Origin: Flaccisagitta enflata
Lineage: Eukaryota > Chaetognatha > Sagittoidea > Aphragmophora
Reading direction: 5' to 3'
Assembly (NCBI GenBank): GCA_965153355.1
Contig: OZ231126.1
Location: 85,932,001 to 85,996,000, forward strand
DNA length: 64,000 nucleotides
In this document: in pieces, positions 9,807 through 20,448 of the stretch
Layout of the letters: each line of letters begins with the position of its first letter
How positions within the stretch are numbered: the stretch's first letter is position 1
Notes under the pieces: model-generated
What the model saw: only the letters and a program-made list of their open reading frames with translations
Database searches by the model: none
What the model was told of the DNA's origin: nothing
Program-made: the position numbers and the translations under genes

Positions 9807-12800
9807 ATGATAGTGCCGGTGAGGATAGAAGGGAGTGGAAGGAAGAAGGAGACGTACGCGCTTCTCGACGGAGGAGCTAGCAACGCGGTGATCACAGGGA
9901 AATTGGCGACAGAATTAGGATTGGAAACAACGGAAAAATCAACAGTACTGTACACGGTGGAAGGCGCAACGAGAAAACGCAGAAGCTACGTGGACTTCAA
10001 ATTGTCAAATCTCGCAGGCCAATATGAGGCCGAAGTGGAACAAGCAGTGGTCATGGATTTCATTACCGCAAAGAGCGAGAAGCCGCCACGGAATTCGGAC
10101 ATAAGCAACTTGGAATACCTGAAAGGGGTGAAATTTGAAGAATTAGATCACGACGATATAGAAGTGATCATCCCAGCAGAGCTAAATGAAATCTGGGTAG
10201 GAAGACCATACAGACGGTCGACTCGACGATTACCGGTGGCCATCGAGACCGCCTGCGGATGGACACTACTGGGCGGCGGCGCGGACAAAGATGGAGAGGA
10301 GGAATCCTGCTTCAGGACGATAATAGAGGAGGACAATAAAGGCATCCACGAACTGGTCGAAAAGATATACAGCGGTGATTTCCCGACAATTGCAAAGAAC
10401 GAGATTCACCTATCGGACGACGACAAGCACGCGATAGAACAGCTGAAGGAAACCGTCAGGTTCGACGAAGAAACAGGACACTATGTCAGCGGGGTCCTGT
10501 ATAAAGGGACGAGAGACGAGGCGATGGAAAAACTGAATGCGGTAGACTCGGCAAACTATGCTAAGACCAGAACAAGGAAAGCGGTGGAGAAAGTCAGGAG
10601 AATGGGAGGAGAGAATCTGCAATACTTGAAGAATCAGATGAGCGGGATATTCGACGACGGGCACGCAGAATTCATAAATCCAGAAGACGTGCCCGACGAC
10701 GTACCAAAGTGGGTCTTACCCCTACACGTGGTATTCCACCCCAACAAACCGACTAAGCCCAGATGCTGCCACGACGCGAAGGCAATGCTGCAAGGAGTGT
10801 CGCTGAACAGCCTGTTATTGACAGGGCCCGACCTACTCAACCGACTGTTGGGCGTCCTATTCAAGTTCAGGAGGCACGAGGTGACGGTCTCCGCGGATAT
10901 AAAAGGATTCTTCCATCAGGTATACGTCTACGAGAAAGACAAATACCTATTCCAGTTCTACTGGTATGTGGACGCTGAACTGAGGGAACCGAAGTTGTGC
11001 TACATCAAAGTCCACACATTCGGAGCGAAATCATCGCCGACTGTAAGCACGTACGTGCTCAGACATCACGCCACGCTGCACAAGGACGAAATCAGCCCCG
11101 AGACGCTGGAAGCAATTATGGAAATGTTCTACGTCGACGACTTCCTGGGAAGCTACGAGAAGGAAGACATGGCTAGGAAAGTTCGCGTAGAACTTACAGA
11201 CCTACTGAAGAAAGGCGGGTTCGAGTTAGTAAAATGGAACTCAAACCGACCAAGAGTCTTGGAAGACGGAGAGGAGAGAGACGAGGACAAGGAGATCAAA
11301 GAGACGGACCCACAGGCAGAGACAATAGAGAAAGTCTTGGGGGTAAAGTACTCATTCGGCAAGGACAAGTTCTTCTTCGAAGCCAAGAAAGAAAAACTGA
11401 ACGCGGAGGTCAAGACAAAAAGAGGCATGTTGAAGGCACTCGCCTCCATGTACGACCCGCTGGGCATAGTGTCGCCATACATACTGGAAGGAAAACTCCT
11501 CCTGAGCGAGGTGATGAAGGACAAGAAGCTGGGTTGGGACAACCTGATCGGGAAGGACACCAAGAAGAATTTCGAAAAGTTTCTCAGAGGAGTAGAGGCG
11601 CTTTCGCAGTACACAATCGACAGATGGCTAAATGTGGAAGCGACGAAGGGAGTAATCCCCACTCTACAGGTGTTCTGCGACAGCAGCAAGGTGGCCTACG
11701 GCTTTGTCTTCTACAGAAGGGTACAAGCCGACAGAACGGTAGTGATGAGGTTCCTTTTTGCAAAAAGCAGACTCATCCCTGCAAACGCCGAAAAGACCCG
11801 ACACCACGAAAGCATCCCACACTTCGAGCTGACAGCAGCGAAAGCGGCGTCAGACATGTACGAAGAGATTTGCAAAGAAGCCGGCGAGGAATACGGAAAA
11901 GTGTACTTCTGGTCAGACAGCAAGACGACTCTAAACTGGATACGGAATCGAAGCATTAGACCAGACACGTTCATGCAGAACAGAATATCTGTGATAAGAG
12001 CCAAGACAAACACCGAAGACTGGCACTTCGTCCCAACGAAGGAAAATCCGGCCGACCACTCATCGAGAGGCATTAAAGCAACCGATACAGAAACGTGGGA
12101 CATCTTCCTAAACGGCCCCTTGTTCCTCAGATCCCCCGACTGGGTCCCCCCGGACAAAACTCTAACGGAAGAAGAAACGGCGGGGGAGGAGGTGGTCACT
12201 ATAAACGCAGTGGTCGAGAAGATCGAAGAAAAATCATGGGTAGAAGGAGTAACGGAGAGGAGAGAGACGTGGGCCAAGAAGATAAGACTTCTTGCAAGAG
12301 TAAAAAGATGCGCCAGAAAGTGGAAGACGAAGAAAAACGCCGGAAGGAATGGAAAAATTCCGGAGTTGAAAAACGAAGAATTACGTGAGGCCGAACAGAT
12401 CATTATCAGAGACATTCAAGAAAGGCACTTCGACGCCGAACTAAAAATACTGAGGAGAGAAAAAATTTACAGCCCACGGTCGAGAAAAGAGATATCACTA
12501 AAGACGTCCAGGCTGAGAAAACTAAACATTTTCCTGGACAAAGACAACGTGGTGAGGGCAGGGACAAGATTAGTGGACTACGAGAAGATGTCCTACAACA
12601 GCCGATGCCCAATCGTACTCCCAAAGGAGGACAAGGCAGTGACCGCGATCATCCAACAAACACACACAGTGTACGGACACATGGGAGCTAATTTCACACG
12701 CAACGCCCTGAGAAAGAAATTCGCTATCTTGGACGACGGCCAGGCGACGAGAAAAGTGATACACAGATGCATTCGATGCCAAAAGAATTTCAAGCAGCCT

Positions 12801-13751
12801 GTGAATCAACAAATGGGAGAACTGCCAGAAGAAAGAATCAGCCCGGGTTACGCATTCGAATGCAGCGGAGCAGACGTATTCGGTCCATTCGAAATAAGAG
12901 GAGGAAAAAAGGGCAAAGAGAGAATAGAGAAATACTGCCTAATTTTCACCTGCTTGAAGACGAGAGGCGTTCACTTCGAACCAATAGATTCAATCTCCGC
13001 CCCTGCGCTGATAAATGCGTTGATTCGCTTCACAGCCAGAAGACCAGGAGTGAAGAAGATTTTCTCAGATTGTGGCCGAAATTTCGTCGGCGCCGAAAAA
13101 TTGATCGAAGAAGCCCTGAAAACCGCAGACCAAAAAACCGGTCACGAAATTGAGTGGGTGCAAATAGCTCCAAAGGCCCCCTTTAGGGGGGGAATTTGGG
13201 AGAGATTAATAAAAGAAACAAAGAAAATTTTAGTGTTGCTTCTGGGAAAAGAGGACGCCAATAACGACATTTTCATCACAGTAATCGCTCAGGCGGAGGC
13301 CATCCTGAACAATCGGCCACTTACACACGTTGCCGAAGACCCATCCGACCTCGAAGCGCTAACGCTGGCGTCGCTAATGCACCCGGGAACAGAGCAATGG
13401 GAAAATCCAGTCCTTTCACGCATGGAACCTTGGGAATCAAAGGAAATGCGACATATGCATCAGAAGTCTATTAACCTCATTCGGGGGTTCTGGAAGAGAT
13501 GGTCCTCAGAGTACTTAAACACTCTCAGGCACAGACAAAAGTGGACAAAAAACGAAAAAGACATAGAGACAGACCAATTGGTGCTGATGGTAGATGAATG
13601 CAAACAGAGAAAGGACTGGAAACTAGGAAGAGTGGTAGAAGCGGAGAAGAGCGAGAGAGACGGAAAAGTGAGAACCGTGACAGTCAGAACGGCAAACGGG
13701 AGAATAGTTCGCAGAGCCACCGGTAAAGTGGTGGCGCTGGAACTAGAATGA
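9807..13751 (+). CDS. pol: Pol polyprotein of BEL/Pao retrotransposon (PR-RT-RH-IN)
   Basis: A 1,314-residue polyprotein. Order of domains: aspartic protease with D21-G-G-A; reverse transcriptase with YVDD at residues 442-445; RNase H (around 610-750, with DSS, FELTAAKAA and SDSKTTL blocks); integrase with an HHCC zinc site (H953, H958, C988, C991) and catalytic D1023, D1088, E1132; and a C-terminal segment of the kind that follows integrase in BEL/Pao. No stop or frameshift interrupts it and all key catalytic residues are present, so it looks functional. The ATG at 9807 may not be the natural start, because the frame is open back to the gag UGA. Confidence 0.95.
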   Translation: MIVPVRIEGSGRKKETYALLDGGASNAVITGKLATELGLETTEKSTVLYTVEGATRKRRSYVDFKLSNLAGQYEAEVEQAVVMDFITAKSEKPPRNSDISNLEYLKGVKFEELDHDDIEVIIPAELNEIWVGRPYRRSTRRLPVAIETACGWTLLGGGADKDGEEESCFRTIIEEDNKGIHELVEKIYSGDFPTIAKNEIHLSDDDKHAIEQLKETVRFDEETGHYVSGVLYKGTRDEAMEKLNAVDSANYAKTRTRKAVEKVRRMGGENLQYLKNQMSGIFDDGHAEFINPEDVPDDVPKWVLPLHVVFHPNKPTKPRCCHDAKAMLQGVSLNSLLLTGPDLLNRLLGVLFKFRRHEVTVSADIKGFFHQVYVYEKDKYLFQFYWYVDAELREPKLCYIKVHTFGAKSSPTVSTYVLRHHATLHKDEISPETLEAIMEMFYVDDFLGSYEKEDMARKVRVELTDLLKKGGFELVKWNSNRPRVLEDGEERDEDKEIKETDPQAETIEKVLGVKYSFGKDKFFFEAKKEKLNAEVKTKRGMLKALASMYDPLGIVSPYILEGKLLLSEVMKDKKLGWDNLIGKDTKKNFEKFLRGVEALSQYTIDRWLNVEATKGVIPTLQVFCDSSKVAYGFVFYRRVQADRTVVMRFLFAKSRLIPANAEKTRHHESIPHFELTAAKAASDMYEEICKEAGEEYGKVYFWSDSKTTLNWIRNRSIRPDTFMQNRISVIRAKTNTEDWHFVPTKENPADHSSRGIKATDTETWDIFLNGPLFLRSPDWVPPDKTLTEEETAGEEVVTINAVVEKIEEKSWVEGVTERRETWAKKIRLLARVKRCARKWKTKKNAGRNGKIPELKNEELREAEQIIIRDIQERHFDAELKILRREKIYSPRSRKEISLKTSRLRKLNIFLDKDNVVRAGTRLVDYEKMSYNSRCPIVLPKEDKAVTAIIQQTHTVYGHMGANFTRNALRKKFAILDDGQATRKVIHRCIRCQKNFKQPVNQQMGELPEERISPGYAFECSGADVFGPFEIRGGKKGKERIEKYCLIFTCLKTRGVHFEPIDSISAPALINALIRFTARRPGVKKIFSDCGRNFVGAEKLIEEALKTADQKTGHEIEWVQIAPKAPFRGGIWERLIKETKKILVLLLGKEDANNDIFITVIAQAEAILNNRPLTHVAEDPSDLEALTLASLMHPGTEQWENPVLSRMEPWESKEMRHMHQKSINLIRGFWKRWSSEYLNTLRHRQKWTKNEKDIETDQLVLMVDECKQRKDWKLGRVVEAEKSERDGKVRTVTVRTANGRIVRRATGKVVALELE

Positions 13752-15547
13752 GAAAGCAAATACCTCACTGTATATATAGCTAGTTAACGTCTGTTTGACG
13801 GTAGTTAAGGCTATTGTAGTGATGGCGTGCTATGCACAAACTAGGAAATTGAAATAAATGCTGTAGATACAGATCGCGCGACGTCTATCGGAGGTCCAGT
13901 CCAGTACAGGAATGACGGGACGGTAGATAAGATCATTGTTCATTGTACTATTATTTGTCGACATTACAGGACGATTCGCCGCACGACGGCCGGAGAAACA
14001 AAAAAAAAAAAAATAAAAAAAAAAATGAAAAAGAATGTAGGAATTATCCCCTACCCAGGGGGCGCCACCTGACTCTGCCTTTGACTGCGTTTTGCCAGGC
14101 CTACTCCCATTGGGCACTGACCGGGATTTAAGGGCGGCCTCTTGGCGACCCCCGGCGGCCCGTGAGGACCGGTCATCCGGCCCCGTTCGCTTTCGACAGC
14201 TCAGTCACAGGTTCAAGGGAAGAACAATCACTGAGAGGAGCGATCACTGAGCGGAGAAGAGCGATCGCTGAGACCAGAAGATAGGTCAATGCCTCTCATC
14301 GGTGATCGTCTGTAACAGCCAGCAATAAACTGCCCCAGGCGCACGTTCCTAACTGAAAGTGAAGAGGTCCCATTTTCCCTTTATACCCCGGAAAAACCGG
14401 ACCGACAATGAATTCCCACAGACAGGGAGAGGAAAGCCAATCAAACGCATAGGTGGAAATTAAAAAGAGAAGACAGAACAATATTAAAGGGTGAGAGAGA
14501 CGTAACGTTTCGAACTAAGCCAAGAAATCGCGGAGAAAAAATAATCGGGGTCCGCCAGAAGAGAAAAAAGACCAAACCGCAATATGCAAATTAACCAAGG
14601 CCTCAAAAATTAGACAAAAGAGCAATCGCTCCGAGGCGGGAATTTCAAACTCGAGGAAACGCTCAGACGGCTGAGTCAGAGGAGACAGAAAGTCGAAGGA
14701 ATGACAGGAGCAAACGATCATCGCGTCGTTGTGTTATCACATTGTTGTGCTATCACGCGACCGCGACGACGAGAAGGAAAGAGAAACAAATTCCGCGCTA
14801 AAAATACGGGAGGAGAAAAGCCTTTCTCGAAAGAAAAAAAAGAGATGAAAAAACGATCACGTCTTGAACAGAGTATCAGAGGAGAAAGCGGTAGAAACCT
14901 GTCATAATAAGATACACGCTAGCGTATAGTAATGACGCATTAGCAGAGAAAACGCGTCACGAAAAAAAAAAACAAACAAGATGATACAAGTGACCCGTAG
15001 CGTCAAACCAGCTCGAACAGCGAATTTGGGCGGACGTATCCTGGAGGAGAAATAAAATTACAAAGGAAAAAGAAAACACAACGCGGAATTGAAGACGAGG
15101 TGAACGAGAAAAAAAAAATCAGAAATGATTTAATTCGAAAACAAATAATGTTAGCAAGGGCCGACGATAATAGACCACGGCCCAGCACGTCAGGTTCATC
15201 ATTGAGAACCAAACTCGACGAAGTTAAAAACTTACGATTTTACTTCTCAGATCGCGAGAAGAGAATAATCGGAAAGAGGGCGAACCCGAAAGACGAAGGA
15301 GGAAGGACAAAGAAAAGTCGAGCGAAGGACGACAAACAGAGGAGAAGATAAAGAAAAAGTCGGACAAAAGACAATCAGAGGTGAGAACGATGAAATGCGA
15401 CTAACACTCCTGAAAGAGGGTAGGTGGAAAGAGCAAAGATACGATAAAGCTCTAGGCGATCTAAAACGAAAACAGACGAGTTCGGGCGACAACAGTCCGC
15501 GCAGAGAGAAGCAGAGAGAGTAAATTTAACCAAATTTTACAGACAGA
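13752..15547 (+). other. Retrotransposon region between pol and ORF3
   Basis: About 1.8 kb of purine-rich sequence without a convincing long ORF. It has an AATAAA hexamer at 13853-13858, shortly after the pol stop, and an A-rich run at 14002-14030. Short open stretches (14701-14907, 15100-15351) encode lysine/arginine-rich peptides with no recognisable domain. Region 15100-15351 could be a small basic protein, but support is weak. It may act as the untranslated leader or intron of a spliced mRNA for ORF3. Confidence 0.45.
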
Positions 15548-16489
15548 ATGGAAATCAACGAGGAGACGGCCGGAGTCGCGGAAACCGGGACGACCGAGGA
15601 AACAAAAGCGTCAGGAGAGGGAAAGAGCGCCGCCACCAAGGCGCCGAAGAGAGACGCAAAAGGAAGAAAGGTAGATCAAATACCTCTAGAGAAAGTTAAT
15701 AAACCGAATTGAGAATCCGAGTCGATAATCCGAGTAGATAAACCGAGAGACGACAAACCAGAGAAATGACGAAGTCATCTAAATTAATCCATCTCACGAA
15801 CAGTCCCGCAGAAAACTGGACTATCGCGAGGCAGGAAAAGAGAGATACGAACCGACAACCGCGGGGCAAGGAGAGGAGGAGAGACGGCAAAATGACAACG
15901 AGGGAGAAGAGAAATCGGGAAACGAGGAGGAAGTGAACCAAGAAGATGACGACGGCGTGGAGGAGAAAATCGAGTACAACGCCAAAACGGCAATCATCAC
16001 GGAGACGGCTAACGGAGGAGGAGCCGAAATAGATGCCAGCGCCGCCGGAAACGCCGCCGCTATCCGCGACAAAAACGCAGAGATCGTCAGAGCGGAAGAA
16101 GAAGAAAGAAGAGCCGAATGGAGACAAGAAGAGAGAGATAGTTCCATGGAAACGGACAGCGAACTGCCCGTAACTCCGGGCCGTTCACCAGCGAAGAAGA
16201 TCGATGAAACGATGGAGAAGGCGGCCATGTTGCAAAAGGCGTTGGAACCAGTGACGCCGGAGGAGCGACTAGTACAAGAAGGAATTCGCCAGCTGGAAGT
16301 GGGAAAAGACGCAGAAGCCGACACGCACGGCAGGAGAAGGGAGGCGCGCCACAGGAGCAGACGCCATAAAGACAGACGCAGCGAGGAGCGACAACGCAAT
16401 CATCTCCGGGGATCACCGGACAGAGCGGGAAACCCTTCCACTCCTCGACAGCAACAGCAGCAGATACAACAGCAGCAGCAACAGCGGCC

Positions 16490-16534
<45 letters not shown>

Positions 16535-16970
16535 GGAGCAACAGCAACAGCAGCAGCAGCAGCAGCCGCAGCAGCAACAGCAACAGCAGCAGAAGCAACA
16601 GCAGCAGCAGCTGCAGCCTGGCAGTTTGGGCAGAATTCCAAGACGAAGAGATGGGGAAAGAGAAAAAATACCCCACGGACGGGTCGCGGACAAACCCGAG
16701 GACAGAAATGGACGCCGGGAAGAAGATAGAAGACCGAGGAATAGCGCGATCAAATGCTATAATTGCCAACGCCACGGACATAAGGCGAGGCAATATAGGT
16801 TCTTAGCGAAGCCATCGCAAAAGAGACGCCGCGACGACTCAGAATCATCGGATGAGGAGAACGAGAGCGAAACGCAGCGCAAAATGAAAGAAGCTGCAAA
16901 AAAGATCGCAAAAGGCGCCAGATTTTATGATCTGGCGATGAGAGCGCACGCCGCTATCAACAAAGAATAA
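15548..16970 (+). CDS. Third ORF of the retrotransposon: polyglutamine protein with damaged zinc knuckle (probably spliced)
   Basis: The main frame is open from 15783 to 16970, but its first ATG lies well inside it. A likely N-terminal exon begins at the ATG at 15548 and ends at a GT donor after 15670 (phase 0). A phase-0 AG acceptor before 15804 would join it to the main frame, giving about 430 residues. The protein is acidic and R/E-rich, then has a long glutamine tract (16448-16610), then a motif C-X2-C-X4-H-X4-Y (16755 onward) in which the last zinc-binding Cys of a retroviral-type knuckle is replaced by Tyr. It ends in a basic/acidic tail. BEL/Pao elements sometimes carry an env-like gene here; this product has no membrane segment. 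Function is unknown, and the splice model is inference. Confidence 0.5.
16448..16610 (+). repeat. CAG/CAA trinucleotide tract (polyglutamine coding)
   Basis: About 160 bp of imperfect CAG/CAA repeats inside ORF3. The mix of CAG and CAA codons suggests the glutamine tract is maintained at protein level or has aged. Open frames on the opposite strand (poly-Ala, poly-Leu, poly-Cys) are shadows. Confidence 0.9.
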
Positions 16971-17366
16971 AACACATTAATGAATATTACCTTACATTTC
17001 TGCAGTTGCAGATACGAGTTCGTTTCATGTTCTTTGATAATGAAATAGCTGTACCCGACGATTGGCGGAGTATAGAGACGGCACGGTCAAAGTAACAGAC
17101 ACTCCCTATATTTGACAAGAAAGGGCAAGCGGGAAGTTTCCCGGGGAACACTATAAAAACGGATGACACACACACGAAAGGAAATACTATGCCAATCGTC
17201 GAAACTGATTGATTGATGCCATGTTGAATGTTCAAGTTAAGTCAGTTTTAAGAAATAAAGACGAGTTCCAAACAAGAGTTGTATTAAATAAAATAAATAC
17301 AGCAGGAAAAGAACAATAGGTCCAACGAAGCCTCTAAAAAGGAACCGAAAATCGGTTCGACGGGGG

Positions 17367-17901
17367 TGTATCGAGCCTCCGTCGGACCATATAGTCATGA
17401 GAGCCATAAGCCGATCGGTCCGCTCGGAGGAAAGAAATTACGCCGACGAGAGGTCAACAAATACGAGATAGATCGAGCTCGTAGCTCAGTTCGTATCGAT
17501 ACGAGCAACTGATCGTTTCCGCGGAGAGATAAGATTTAGTTTCAGTAAGAAATTAATAGTCCGACGACGAGGATAAAGCCCGATACCAATTTCGGTAAAG
17601 GCTTTAAAGAGAGATCGAACAGAGGGACTGATCGGACATGATATGGACGTAAGAATAGACGGACCGACGATAAAGAAGGAGAATAAAGAAGAAGTCAAAG
17701 AATAAAGAAGAAGCCGAAGATAAAGAAGAAGATAAAGAAGAAGATTATTCGATTCATTATCATCATTGCTCTAATCAATTTACCATTTCATTTTCCCCTC
17801 TTTATTCCCAGAATACAAAATTGTACATGCAATTAACAGTTGTTGTACTATCGGTTCTTCGTCGGTCGGTCTGTTAGGAATCTCACTGTAGCTACTTTAC
17901 A
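17367..17901 (+). repeat. 3' LTR
   Basis: A 535-bp copy of 6349-6883. It is preceded by a short G-run (CGACGGGGG) that could be the end of a polypurine tract, and followed by the target duplication TGTTA. Confidence 0.95.
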
Positions 17902-17910
17902 TGTTAAGAA

Positions 17911-17913
17911 CAT

Positions 17914-17953
<40 letters not shown>
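17911..17953. repeat. (CTTT)n microsatellite
   Basis: About 43 bp of CTTT repeats immediately right of the retrotransposon insertion. Confidence 0.9.
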
Positions 17954-18674
17954 TTCTTTCCTACATTCCTTTCTTCCTTTCTTTCGTTTCCCATTTTGTC
18001 CCTCATTTCCACATAATTCCGTTTCGTGGGTTGTGGTTTTGTTTTTTCATCCATGATGATCAAACCATTTGTTTTCTTAAATTTCTGTCTTTGCTGCAGC
18101 AGCGCCCTCTTCGGCTCTCGGTTGGAACGACGCAGCTCGACCTCAAAAAAAGAAAAAAGAAAAAAAAATTTTCTCTTCTATTATCCGGAAAAAAATTATC
18201 AGATTCTTTTTAATTTTATTCGTGCAACATCTAAGAAATTCTTATGTTTTATTTGTTGTTTTCCTTCCTATCTCTTTCAGAAATTTTATTGTTAATGTTG
18301 AAATGCCAATTATCTTCTTCTTTGCAGAAAAAAAATTAGAAAAAGCTTATCATAGTTACTTAATAAAAACTACAAAAAAAAAAAAATTCCCCCCCCCAAA
18401 AAAAATGAATTTACTCCTACGCCGCGCTTTTTTCTTCGTCCCTGGAAGTAATTTAAGCGATAAAAAAGGTTCACCACTGGCATGGCTCACACGGTAACGA
18501 CTGTCCGTACGTCTGTCCGTCTGGATCTATTAATTATGGATTGATCGTTTGAACCATGGGTTTGAGCTACTGGTTATTATGGAAAGAAGCGGCGTTATCG
18601 AAAGTGTAATATTTTGTCATTTCGCATTGTTCGTGATATTTTCTTTGTAATATGTGTTATTGAAAGTATTTTTT
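17954..18674. other. Non-coding stretch
   Basis: T-rich and A-rich sequence with several homopolymer runs. No gene, long repeat or RNA gene is recognised here. Confidence 0.5.
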
Positions 18675-19508
18675 GTCCCCGACGAAAAGTTTTCGTCGGT
18701 GACTATGAGGTGGACCTGATCGTGTAGTCTGTTGTTTCTCTGTTGTTTAAAACCTTCTCATATCTTTTGAACCAGACTTCAGAATTTTATGAAACTTTGC
18801 TGGTGTTGTTTATAGGTCAATAGGAGCTTGTGTACCAATTTTCAAAAAAATTCATTAAATTTTACTACCCTTTGCCTATTATTTTTGTAGTAATATTTTA
18901 CTGGACTTAGGCAATTTACATAGGTAGAGGGTAGTAAAAGTTAATGAATTTTTTTCTAATTTGGTATACAAGTAGAGGGTAGTGAATAAACAACCCCTGC
19001 AAAATTCGAATTAAATCTGAAGTCTGGTTCATGAGATATTAGCTAATTTATGTAGTAATATGTTACTGGGACTTAGGCAATTTTCATAGGCAAAGGGTAG
19101 TAAAGTTAAGTGAATTTTTTTATAACTTAGTAATCAGGTAAATAATGTCAATTAAACAGCTCCTGCAAAATTCGATTTAAATCTGAAGTCTGGTTTATGA
19201 GATATAAACTTATTTATGTAGTAATATATTACTGCTGTGAGAGTGGGTGAATTGTTCATTGAGGAGATTCGCACTTTTCTCATTTGCATATTGCGGATGA
19301 CCATTTATTTGTTCAAAGATTTTTGTGTGATGCATTTATTAGTTAAATATTATGCTACATTCACTCATGTTGTTGTTCAGCTTTGCAGCAATTTCATTAT
19401 TATGATTTAAATGATAAATATTTACTAATTTAGTTACTCGTAATTCCCAACGCTGAACAACTTATAGTATTCAGAAGATTTGCTCTGGTCAAAGTTCACC
19501 TTCAAGGT

Positions 19509-19509
<1 letters not shown>

Positions 19510-19573
<64 letters not shown>
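19510..19573. repeat. (CA)n microsatellite
   Basis: About 64 bp of CA dinucleotide followed by (CAGA)n. Confidence 0.95.
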
Positions 19574-19577
<4 letters not shown>

Positions 19578-19675
19578 GACAGACAGACAGACAAACAGAG
19601 AGAGCATGGATACCAAGGTGTGCCTTCTTGGATTTCACTGTTTAATGTTCAAGGTGTGCCATCATGGACTCTTAA

Positions 19676-19678
<3 letters not shown>

Positions 19679-19706
<28 letters not shown>

Positions 19707-19836
19707 TTTTTTTTTGATACTTTTTTTTTTTTTGAAATTTTTTTTTGAAATTTTTTTTTTGAAATTTTTTTTTTGAAATTTTTTTTTTTGAATTTTTTTA
19801 ATTTTTTTTTTTTTTTTTTTTTTTTTGTTTTTTTTT
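19679..19836. repeat. Poly-T / T-rich tract
   Basis: About 160 bp of T runs interrupted by GAAA. Comparable T-rich segments flank the related repeats at 29265-29300 and 30850-30955. Confidence 0.9.
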
Positions 19837-19869
19837 TATAAATACGCAGAATGATTGCTGAGAAAAGCT

Positions 19870-19911
19870 TCAAAAATTACAGTCCCCAGTCGGGGACTGT
19901 AATTTTGAAGC
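19870..19911. repeat. Near-perfect palindrome (R1 terminus)
   Basis: Arms AAAATTACAGTCCCC and GGGGACTGTAATTTT enclose AGTC. Pairing extends outward to GCTTC/GAAGC with one bulged A, giving a 20-bp stem. It is repeated at 31101-31145. Confidence 0.85.
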
Positions 19912-20448
19912 TTTTTTTCTGTTGAGAAAGAAATGCAAAAGACATTTTAACGATTGGCAGAAGAATCAATGAATTATGACCGGGATCTTTGAATGAAAAA
20001 GTGAGAAAGTAAATCACAGAAGTTTATAAAACTACATCTAAATCACAGCCAAGTGACGCAGCCTAAATGAAGATTCACAGCCATTTTTGTTTTCAAAATG
20101 TTTAACGAGTAAATGAGACGGCAAAGAAAATCATATTCCAATGTGAGGAGGGGGCAGAGGCGGAGCCCTGGCTGCGATCAGTCCAGCGTCAGCACGTTGT
20201 AATAGCACAGATAGACGCTGAAAAAGCTGTCGAATTGTTGTCTCTGTTGGAGAAGGAGATCGCGATGCGGCACGTTTAGCAATGGCAGTATTGTTCTACA
20301 AAGGAGTTACTCGCTATTCCCAATACTTTAAAGTTTTATGTATTTTTTCTCCCTCTCTTGCAGCAATAAACTAACAAATTGATGTTAATCTCACCTCAGT
20401 CCACTTTTCCTCCTCTTTCAGGGATGTAACGCTTCGTACAAAACAAGG

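Larger units (their letters stand above)
6349..17901 (+). mobile_element. BEL/Pao-type LTR retrotransposon, nearly intact
   Basis: An 11,553-bp element bounded by 535-bp LTRs beginning TGTATCGAG and ending TTTACA. It is flanked by the 5-bp direct repeat TGTTA (6344-6348 and 17902-17906). Gag and pol are both uninterrupted and share one reading frame, separated by a single UGA. The pol order protease, reverse transcriptase, RNase H, integrase and the gag zinc-knuckle array are those of BEL/Pao elements. A further ORF lies between pol and the 3' LTR. By eye the two LTRs differ at only four positions (5' LTR coordinates 6477, 6819, 6826, 6866), so the insertion is young. Confidence 0.95.
18675..19912 (+). 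repeat. Dispersed repeat R1, copy 1 (palindromic head and tail)
   Basis: It starts with a hairpin GTCCCCGACGAAAAG/TTTTCGTCGGTGAC (18675-18703). The body holds three imperfect ~150-bp units containing 'AAATCTGAAGTCTGGTT'. It continues through (CA)n and poly-T tracts and ends at the near-perfect palindrome 19870-19911 (AAAATTACAGTCCCC...). A second copy lies at 27320-31145. The head stem GTCCCCGAC and the tail GTCGGGGAC are inverted copies of each other. No protein is encoded. Confidence 0.6.

Noticed and set aside
11234-11959. 241-codon ORF within pol in another frame
   Set aside because: Overlaps the well-supported reverse transcriptase/RNase H frame and shows no domain.
16087-16793. Poly-Ala, poly-Cys and poly-Leu ORFs on the minus strand
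   Set aside because: Shadows of the CAG/CAA tract in retrotransposon ORF3.
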